Assembly: GCA_002329545.1 (NCBI GenBank)
Contig: DCTJ01000010.1
Coordinates: 5,221 to 26,458 of the forward strand
Direction: 5' to 3'
From: Candidatus Omnitrophica bacterium UBA1443
GTDB taxonomy: Bacteria; Omnitrophota; Omnitrophia; Omnitrophales; Aquincolibacteriaceae
DNA: 21,238 nucleotides
Shown: positions 16,117 through 21,238 of the stretch, in pieces
Layout: every line of letters begins with the position of its first letter
Position numbering within the stretch: position 1 is the first letter of the stretch
Notes under the pieces: model-generated
What the model was told of the DNA's origin: nothing
The model's input: only the letters and a program-made list of their open reading frames with translations
Databases searched by the model: none
Made by a program: the position numbers and the translations under genes

Positions 16117-16541
16117 GGTCGGTCGTCCTCCCGAACATTGGAAACATAAATGCAACTGGAACCGTTATGCTCCGTTAAAACCTCAGGGTCACCGACCGAA
16201 GCGCTTCCGTTTCCTTCGGGCCCGACGGAAAAAATCACGTAATTTTTTCCGCTGGGTGAGCGATGATACCCATAAACCGTATCAGAAAAAGGGTCGAGGG
16301 GGATGGTCTTCACGACCGACGCATCTGTTTTCGTAAGCTGACCAAGCGTCTCGGGATAACTTCGCCGATTGAATAAATAATAATTTTCGACCGCGACCTG
16401 CAGAGCTCTCAATCCCGCCTTGGATTTTGTGATTTTATTATTCAAGGAGATCCGGCTGAAATTGGGAATAGCAATCGACGCAATGATCGCAAGAACAACT
16501 ATCACCACCATGATTTCAGTCAACGTAAAACCTTTTCGCAT
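16113..16541 (-). CDS. GspG/PilA-like major (pseudo)pilin
   Basis: A 142-residue prepilin. Start ATG 16541 follows GGGGAG by 4 nt and gives a short leader MRKG; an upstream ATG would add 16 residues ahead of it. Cleavage before Phe5 with Glu9 at +5 (GFTLTEIMVVIVVLAIIASIAIPNF) is canonical. The globular part has the GspG-like features YPETLGQLTKT, IPLDPFSDTVYGYHRSPSG and a C-terminal Cys-containing strand. It is the likely main fibre subunit of the pseudopilus or pilus made by this cluster. The next gene overlaps it by 4 nt. Confidence 0.9.
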   Translation of the reverse strand: MRKGFTLTEIMVVIVVLAIIASIAIPNFSRISLNNKITKSKAGLRALQVAVENYYLFNRRSYPETLGQLTKTDASVVKTIPLDPFSDTVYGYHRSPSGKNYVIFSVGPEGNGSASVGDPEVLTEHNGSSCIYVSNVREDDRP

Positions 16542-16575
16542 ACACTCCCCCATTCTACGGTTAAAGAAAGATCGG

Positions 16576-17784
16576 CTACATTTGCGCAAGATTAATCATT
16601 CGGAACAGCGGCGTCAGAATGGAAGCCATGATAAAGGCGACCGCGCCGCCCATCACGATAAGAAAAAAAGGTTCGATCATGACCGTTATTTTCTTGACCG
16701 TATTTTCCACGGCCTTCGCGTAAAAAACACCCGCCCTCTCAAGCATCCCGCTCAGATTGCCCGTCTCCTCCCCGATCGCCACCATCTGGATAAGACTGGC
16801 CGGAATCTTTTTATCGGCCCGCAACATGACCGAGAGCGTCTCTCCTCTTCTCATCCTTTCCGGAAATTCCGCCATGGAACTTTGTAAGACAACGTTTTGC
16901 ATCACGTCGCTCGCCAGTTCCAGGGCCTTGATAATGGAAACCCCGCTTTTCAAAAGTAATCCCATCGTGGTCAGGAACCTCGAGAAAGCGACATTTCGAT
17001 TCAGGGGACCAAAAACAGGGATCATAAGCTTCAAGGAATCGACATGATATCTGCCCGGGCCTGTCTTGAGATAACGCCAGATTCCCCAGGCGGCCAAACC
17101 CGTAACGGCAAAGATCAAATACCAGTAGCGGATCACCGAAGTTCCAAACACATACAACACTTGAGTGATCATCGGCAAGGCAATCCCGGCCGTCGAGAAG
17201 ATTTCAACGAATTTAGGAACGATAAAAACCACAAGGAACAAAATCACCGCCATACCCAAACAAAAAAGTACCACGGGATAAAAAAGGGCGCCCGCTATTT
17301 TACGCTGAATTTCAAGATGTTCGTCGTACAAAACATTGTAATTCCGAAGCACAGTCTCCAACTCTCCGCTGGCTTCCCCGCTTTTGATCATGCTGACAAA
17401 CAGCGGCGGGAAAATGTCCTTATGTTGATCAAACGCGTCGGAGATACTTGTGCCTTTCCTGAGAAGGGCGATGATGTCGTCAATCGCGTTTTTCAGCTTT
17501 CGGTTCCGCGTTTGCTCCGAGATCATTTCAAGACTTTTTAAGAAATTGATCCCGGCGCTCACCATGTCGTAAAGTTGCGAATAAAAGATGAGCAATTCAT
17601 CGGACCGCACTTTTCCAAAAAGAGGGCTAAAAAGCCTTGAATGGGGCAGAACCGATTCTTGAATCGCGACGGGCTGGAGCCCCTTTTCATTGAGTTTTAC
17701 CCCAGCATCCTTTCTGTCAACAGCCTCAATGGTTCCCCTGACTTTTTCCCCTTGGGCGGTCACTGCCTGATAAGTAAAAAGCAT
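16576..17784 (-). CDS. gspF: type II secretion/type IV pilus inner membrane platform protein (GspF/PilC)
   Basis: A 402-residue polytopic protein of normal family length. It opens LFTYQAVTAQGEKVRGTIEA and has the two tandem GspF domains (about residues 70-190 and 270-395). Each holds the signature pattern, seen as FYSQLYDMVSAGINFLKSLEMI and FLTTMGLLLKSGVSIIKALELA; the first is cited here by its core SAGINFLKSLE and the second by KSGVSIIKALE. It has three or four TM helices. It anchors the ATPase and pilin assembly in the inner membrane. GAGGA precedes ATG 17784, 27 bp after the ATPase stop, so the two are co-transcribed. Stop codon is TAG. Confidence 0.95.
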   Translation of the reverse strand: MLFTYQAVTAQGEKVRGTIEAVDRKDAGVKLNEKGLQPVAIQESVLPHSRLFSPLFGKVRSDELLIFYSQLYDMVSAGINFLKSLEMISEQTRNRKLKNAIDDIIALLRKGTSISDAFDQHKDIFPPLFVSMIKSGEASGELETVLRNYNVLYDEHLEIQRKIAGALFYPVVLFCLGMAVILFLVVFIVPKFVEIFSTAGIALPMITQVLYVFGTSVIRYWYLIFAVTGLAAWGIWRYLKTGPGRYHVDSLKLMIPVFGPLNRNVAFSRFLTTMGLLLKSGVSIIKALELASDVMQNVVLQSSMAEFPERMRRGETLSVMLRADKKIPASLIQMVAIGEETGNLSGMLERAGVFYAKAVENTVKKITVMIEPFFLIVMGGAVAFIMASILTPLFRMINLAQM

Positions 17785-17811
17785 TCTAGTCCTCGCATCT
17801 CACGGAGAGTC

Positions 17812-19812
17812 TCAAAAAGAAGTCCTTCTCAAAAGCATTCTTAGCCTTGCCAAAAGCTTATCATGGTCGAACGGTTTTATAATGTAGTCATCCGCTCCGG
17901 CATCAATCCCTTTCAACTCACTTTCCTTGTCATGCCGCGCGGTCAGCATGATGATCGGGATAACGGCGGTCTCCAGACTCGAACGAAGTTGCTTCGTCAA
18001 CTCAAATCCGTTCATCTTCGGCATCGTAACGTCGGTAATGACAAGATCTGGCTTCTCCTGAAAAGCCAGAAGAAGCCCCTCGCTCCCGTCCCTCGCCTTA
18101 ATCACGTCGCAGTTGGCCATCATAAGCCGTTTCTCCAACGCCCGCAGAATATCCTCTTCATCGTCCACGATCAGGATCCGGGGTCGTTCGCCACGTTTGG
18201 CCGCCATGCGACTTACCTCGTCCTCTTCAAGCACAATGACCCGGGCAAGTTCATCCAGGGTGGTGTGCCCTTCAAGCATTTTCTCAATCGCGGCGGTTGA
18301 TAACGGTTTCAACCCTTCCCTCCTGGCCTCAGTAAGAATCTCGTTGGCGGAAGCTTTACGTTCGATCATGGCCTTGATCGCTTCCGAAATTTCCAAAAGC
18401 TCCAGGATCGGCATCCGCCCGAAAAATCCCGTAAAACCGCATTCCTCACAACCTTTTCCCCGGTAAAACCGGGGCGTGCTGACTTTGTCCAGATAACTTC
18501 TGATTTTTTCAAGTTCAGACGGATCCGGCGTATATTCTTCCTTGCAATGGGGACATATCTTCTTGACAAGTCTTTGGGCCACAACAGCGGCCAACGATGA
18601 CGCGATTAAATAAGGCTCCAGCCCGAGATCAAGAAGCCGGGTAATTGAAGCCACGGCGCTGTTCGTATGCAAGGTCGACAGCACGAGATGGCCCGTCAGC
18701 GACGCGCGGAAAGCGATGTCAGCGGTTTCCCGATCCCTTATTTCTCCGACAAATATCACATTCGGATCCTGTCTCAAGAAACTGCGAAGCGCCGTTGAAA
18801 ACAGAAAATCTTTCGCGGGATTAATCTGGGTCTGGTTAATACCTTCGATCAGATATTCAATGGGGTCCTCGATGGTCACAATATTCTTTGTTTCACATTT
18901 GATGTAATTCAGCGTCGCGTAAAGCGTGGTTGTTTTCCCGGAACCTGTCGGCCCTGTCACCAGAACCATCCCCTGGGGTTTGACAATGTGATTCTTGTAC
19001 TTTTGCAGGCTCTGTGGATCAAACCCCACGTTGTCGAGATCGACCTTCATCGCCTTGGGATCCAGTATCCTGATTTCCACTTTTTCACCGTGGGCGGTCG
19101 GGATCGTCGCAATTCTCAAATCAATCTTTCGGTCCTGAAAAAGCAACTTGAGCCGTCCATCCTGAGGCTTCCGTTTTTCCACGACATCCATGCCGGCGAG
19201 AATTTTAATCCGCGCGGCAAGCTCCACCTGTAATTGGGCGGGTATTTCCATGATGTTCCGAAGATCCCCACCAATCCGATATCGGACCTTTACCTGATTT
19301 TCTTCCGGTTTGATGTGAATCTCGCTGGCCCGGGCCTTGAGCGCATCCTTCATGGAGCTTTGATCGATAACAACTTCTCCATTTTCTTCTTCCCGAATAA
19401 TTTCGAACGGAGCCACATCGGGAACATTTTTCAGAATGTCATAGATTGAATCATCCGTCTGGTAGTATTTGTTGATGGCCTTGTTAATATCGCTCTTCGT
19501 GCAAAGGGTGGGTTTCACTTTGAGTTTCGTCCGCATCCTCACCTGCTCCATCGCCATGAGATCCTGGGGGTTACTCATGGCAAGAACAAGGACATCCTCT
19601 TCGCGTCTGACCGGAAACACCCCGTATCGTTTGGCGATCTCGCGCGTCAGCAAGCGAAGGGCTTCAGGATCAATGGTCTCCTGGCCCAGATCAGATAGCG
19701 GCATCTTGTAAATTCTGGAGGCCGTTTTAAGGAGATCTTCTTCTTTCAGAAACCCCATATCCACAAGGAGTTCATGGACAGGTTTCTTGGCTCCAATCTG
19801 CTTCATTTTCAC
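17812..19812 (-). CDS. gspE: GspE/PilB assembly ATPase with C-terminal response regulator receiver domain
   Basis: The main open frame encodes 666 residues from GTG 19812 (or ATG 19806). The N-terminal MshEN/GspE_N domain (about 1-120) is incomplete at its start (see the adjacent 5' remnant). The ATPase core has Walker A GPTGSGKTTT (287-296), Walker B NVIFVGEIRD (351-360), His box STLHTNSA and the zinc site C420/C423/C455/C458. Residues 545-660 are a full receiver domain: ILIVDDEED, phospho-acceptor Asp594 in TDVTMPKMNG, and Lys646 in IKPFD. ATP hydrolysis powers pilin extraction and polymerisation. The receiver fusion suggests direct control of assembly by phosphorylation, which is inference. 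The promoter and 5' region hold an in-frame amber codon. Confidence 0.94.
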   Translation of the reverse strand: MKMKQIGAKKPVHELLVDMGFLKEEDLLKTASRIYKMPLSDLGQETIDPEALRLLTREIAKRYGVFPVRREEDVLVLAMSNPQDLMAMEQVRMRTKLKVKPTLCTKSDINKAINKYYQTDDSIYDILKNVPDVAPFEIIREEENGEVVIDQSSMKDALKARASEIHIKPEENQVKVRYRIGGDLRNIMEIPAQLQVELAARIKILAGMDVVEKRKPQDGRLKLLFQDRKIDLRIATIPTAHGEKVEIRILDPKAMKVDLDNVGFDPQSLQKYKNHIVKPQGMVLVTGPTGSGKTTTLYATLNYIKCETKNIVTIEDPIEYLIEGINQTQINPAKDFLFSTALRSFLRQDPNVIFVGEIRDRETADIAFRASLTGHLVLSTLHTNSAVASITRLLDLGLEPYLIASSLAAVVAQRLVKKICPHCKEEYTPDPSELEKIRSYLDKVSTPRFYRGKGCEECGFTGFFGRMPILELLEISEAIKAMIERKASANEILTEARREGLKPLSTAAIEKMLEGHTTLDELARVIVLEEDEVSRMAAKRGERPRILIVDDEEDILRALEKRLMMANCDVIKARDGSEGLLLAFQEKPDLVITDVTMPKMNGFELTKQLRSSLETAVIPIIMLTARHDKESELKGIDAGADDYIIKPFDHDKLLARLRMLLRRTSF

Positions 19813-19875
19813 GTCAGCAAGCTACTCCGAACTAATCAACCGCTCTCCTATCAGCTCGTCAAACAGAGAAGACAT
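19813..19875 (-). pseudogene. gspE: 5' end of gspE separated by an in-frame amber codon
   Basis: In the same frame as the ATPase gene, ATG 19875 has AAGGAAG upstream at 19881-19890 and begins MSSLFDELIGERLISSE, then TAG at 19824-19822, then LAD and the GTG at 19812. MSSLFDELIGERLISSE followed by a Gln-like position, then LADVKMKQIGAKKP, reads across the stop as one MshEN/GspE_N first motif ('L..eL.g..Lis.eQL'). The TAG needs only one change from CAG (Gln). The better ribosome site belongs to this upstream ATG, not to the downstream starts. Confidence 0.72.
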
Positions 19876-20213
19876 GATCCACTTCCTTTTTTTGAGAATC
19901 TCTAGGTAGAAACAGTGGATATTGTTGTTTTAAAAAGACTATATCGCCCAGTAAAATTTAAAACGTAGATGGGTTTTCCCCTCGAGGCACTGAACCGTCA
20001 TCATTCTTGGCACGACAACCACGCCAATCCTGGAGAATTTTCCGACAAAAGAGGAAAAGAAAAACGGGGAATTATGAGTCGCCTGCTCTAACCAACTGAG
20101 CTACGGGCCCCAAAAAAAACACAGTGGCACTCCTTTATATTTCGATTTAGGATTAGGATATCGGAGAAAAAAGAGCTTGGCAATAAAACAATTGCTTCGG
20201 AGAAAAAAATTTT
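19876..20213. other. 338-bp intergenic region with tRNA fragment, no gene found
   Basis: No open frame of note. It holds the tRNA-Met-like 5' half (20067-20111 minus), a short GCAAT/ATTGC hairpin at 20180-20195 past the response regulator gene, which could be a weak terminator, and an AT-rich stretch near 19925-19965 that could hold the operon promoter (a TATAGT at about 19938-19943 on the minus strand, without a convincing -35). Confidence 0.55.
20067..20111 (-). pseudogene. 5' half of a tRNA-Met(CAU)-like gene
   Basis: On the minus strand the sequence from 20111 reads like a tRNA start: acceptor GGGCCCG (20110-20104), TA, D-arm GCTC-AGTTGGTTA-GAGC (20101-20085), then a 5' anticodon stem GGCGA (20083-20079) and loop CTCATAA (20078-20072) with anticodon CAT. 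After the loop, TTCCC pairs only partly with GGCGA, and no variable loop, T-arm or 3' acceptor follows; instead comes a T-rich stretch. It is most likely a broken tRNA gene or the remnant of an integration at a tRNA. It cannot make a working tRNA as it stands. Confidence 0.75.
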
Positions 20214-20618
20214 TCAGGAGGATTGAAGCACTTGCTCAACTTTGGTCTGCAGATTGGCGAGATCAAAAGGTTTTTCAATGTAGCCGCTGATCCCTTCAAG
20301 TTCGAACAGAGACCGCATGGTCGCCCCGACCCCCGTGAGAATAATCACGGGCGTCTTCCGGATCCGGGTCTGGAGAGCAATATCATCATGACGGTAGGAA
20401 CGCAACCTGCGAAGGAATGTCAGGCCGTCTTCTCCCTGGGGGATACGAACGTCCACAAGCACAACATCGGGTTTGGACGTTTCAATTTTCCTAAATCCTT
20501 CAACGCCTTCATTCGCGGTCAAAACCTTGTATCCAAGCGATTCAAATCTGGCTTTAACAATCTGGCAAACGTCATCTTCATCGTCTATCACAAGAATGCT
20601 TTTTGAATCTTCGGTCAT
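20214..20618 (-). CDS. single-domain response regulator (receiver only)
   Basis: A 134-residue stand-alone receiver with the acidic pair D12/D13, phospho-acceptor D56 (VVLVDVRIP), T95 and K116 (IEKPFD). It has an insert of about 12 residues between the third and fourth strands (RSYRHDDIALQTR) that is longer than in CheY. There is no output domain. GAGGA lies upstream of ATG 20618. It sits between rpoD and the pilus cluster with its receiver-fused ATPase, so it may take part in the same relay; its kinase is not in the immediate neighbourhood. Confidence 0.94.
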   Translation of the reverse strand: MTEDSKSILVIDDEDDVCQIVKARFESLGYKVLTANEGVEGFRKIETSKPDVVLVDVRIPQGEDGLTFLRRLRSYRHDDIALQTRIRKTPVIILTGVGATMRSLFELEGISGYIEKPFDLANLQTKVEQVLQSS

Positions 20619-20680
20619 ATCTGTTCCTCACTTGAGAGGCTCATCAACGCGCCTGACAAAATCCGCGCAGGGACATTGTA

Positions 20681-21238
20681 TTATTCACTTAGCTTGATAT
20701 CCAGAAAATTCTTGAGTTTTCTGGAACGCGTCGGATGGCGAAGCTTTCGAAGAGCTTTCGCTTCAATCTGCCGCACACGTTCACGAGTGACGTTAAAGAT
20801 GTGCCCGACCTCTTCCAGAGTCCGCGGGTATCCGTCCCCAATCCCAAATCGCAGACGAAGGACCTTCTCCTCCCGCTCGGTGAGCGTCAAAAGAACATCG
20901 TCCATCTGCTCCTTGAGCATGCTGTAGGCCGTCGCGTTCGCCGGCGAGACAGCCGACTTGTCTTCGATGAAGTCACCAAAAGTGGTATCCCCCTCATCCC
21001 CAATCGGGGTCTGAAGGCTGATGGGCTCCTGCGCAATTTTGAGGATTCCCTTCACCTTGTCGAGCGGCATCTTCATGACATGCGCTACTTCTTCGGGTGT
21101 CGGTTCGCGGCCCGTCTCCTGCACCAGATGCCGCGACGCACGAAAGAATTTATTGATGGTCTCGATCATGTGAACCGGGATACGAATGGTCCGCGCCTGA
21201 TCCGCGATCGAGCGGGTAATGGCCTGGCGGATCCACCA
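20681..21238 (-). CDS. rpoD: RNA polymerase primary sigma factor, C-terminal part
   Basis: The gene runs off the right edge; 185 residues of its C-terminal part are present. The frame at the edge begins [20 protein letters not shown], the end of region 2.4. Region 3 follows ([11 protein letters not shown] to the 3.2 loop [20 protein letters not shown]), then region 4 with the -35 helix-turn-helix [31 protein letters not shown]. This is the hallmark of the housekeeping sigma-70. It ends LDIKLSE. An internal ATG at 21169 is not the start. Confidence 0.98.
   Translation of the reverse strand, partial: WWIRQAITRSIADQARTIRIPVHMIETINKFFRASRHLVQETGREPTPEEVAHVMKMPLDKVKGILKIAQEPISLQTPIGDEGDTTFGDFIEDKSAVSPANATAYSMLKEQMDDVLLTLTEREEKVLRLRFGIGDGYPRTLEEVGHIFNVTRERVRQIEAKALRKLRHPTRSRKLKNFLDIKLSE

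Noticed and set aside
19822..19824. TAG read as a reassigned or Gln codon across the genome
   Set aside because: The plus-strand gene at 582, the PilV-like gene and gspF all end in TAG with only a few codons to the next stop, so TAG acts as a stop here.
19985..20035. Sigma-54-type promoter suggested by TTGGCGTGG...GTGCC on the minus strand
   Set aside because: The GG and GC dinucleotides do not have the required 10-base spacing.
19876..20070. Group I intron or 3' half that would complete the tRNA-Met-like sequence
   Set aside because: No T-arm (GGTTC-type) with pairing stem, and no acceptor complement to GGGCCCG, is found in the following 200 bases.
1..21238. CRISPR array, prophage or tnpB-type RNA-guided nuclease
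   Set aside because: No regularly spaced repeats, no phage structural genes, and the IS element carries only tnpA.

Overview
The window reads as ordinary bacterial chromosome: closely packed genes, Shine-Dalgarno sites (many GGAG or AGGA type), a primary sigma factor and standard stop codons. Almost everything is on the minus strand. Several multidomain signalling proteins, a type IV pilus/type II secretion cluster with a receiver-fused ATPase, and the sigma factor sequence together suggest an uncultivated Gram-negative lineage. Omnitrophota or a neighbouring group is my guess, made from gene style only and not proven.

Left edge to 1.6 kb: the N-terminus of an RND/MMPL-type membrane exporter (runs off the window), a small YggU/DUF167 protein, one plus-strand gene for a membrane-anchored Cys-pair protein, and dTDP-4-dehydrorhamnose 3,5-epimerase (rfbC).

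1.6-10.5 kb: a five-gene minus-strand block. In transcription order it holds: (a) an SRPBCC domain fused to a long-chain acyl-ACP reductase of the cyanobacterial AAR type, with the catalytic-type Cys kept; (b) an extended short-chain dehydrogenase/epimerase fused to a CoA-dependent-type acyltransferase domain with an HxxxDG motif; (c) a multi-TM GAF histidine kinase; (d) a second GAF histidine kinase; (e) a single-domain response regulator. The first two fusions together carry an acyl-ACP to aldehyde reductase, an NAD(P) reductase and an acyltransferase. This looks like an undescribed lipid or wax-ester-like pathway sitting beside its own phosphorelay. It is the most novel candidate system here.

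10.6-12.1 kb: a secreted carbohydrate-binding-like beta-sandwich protein with its own good promoter and terminator, then a two-TM HAMP-like protein with no output domain.

12.1-12.65 kb: an IS200/IS605-type element (tnpA only) with a hairpin at each end. Its upstream end supplies the last residues and stop codon of the neighbouring gene, which is therefore truncated.

12.6-19.9 kb: a pilus/pseudopilus operon transcribed as gspE/pilB (with a C-terminal receiver domain), gspF/pilC, a GspG-like pilin, PilV-like and PilW-like minor pilins, and a PilX-like minor pilin. The PilX-like protein is fused in frame to a transmembrane helix and PAS domains, and is cut by the IS element in its fourth PAS domain. 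The 5' end of gspE has an in-frame amber codon splitting a recognisable N-terminal motif from the rest.

19.9-21.2 kb: a 5' half of a tRNA-Met-like gene, a single-domain response regulator, and the C-terminal part of rpoD, which runs off the right edge.
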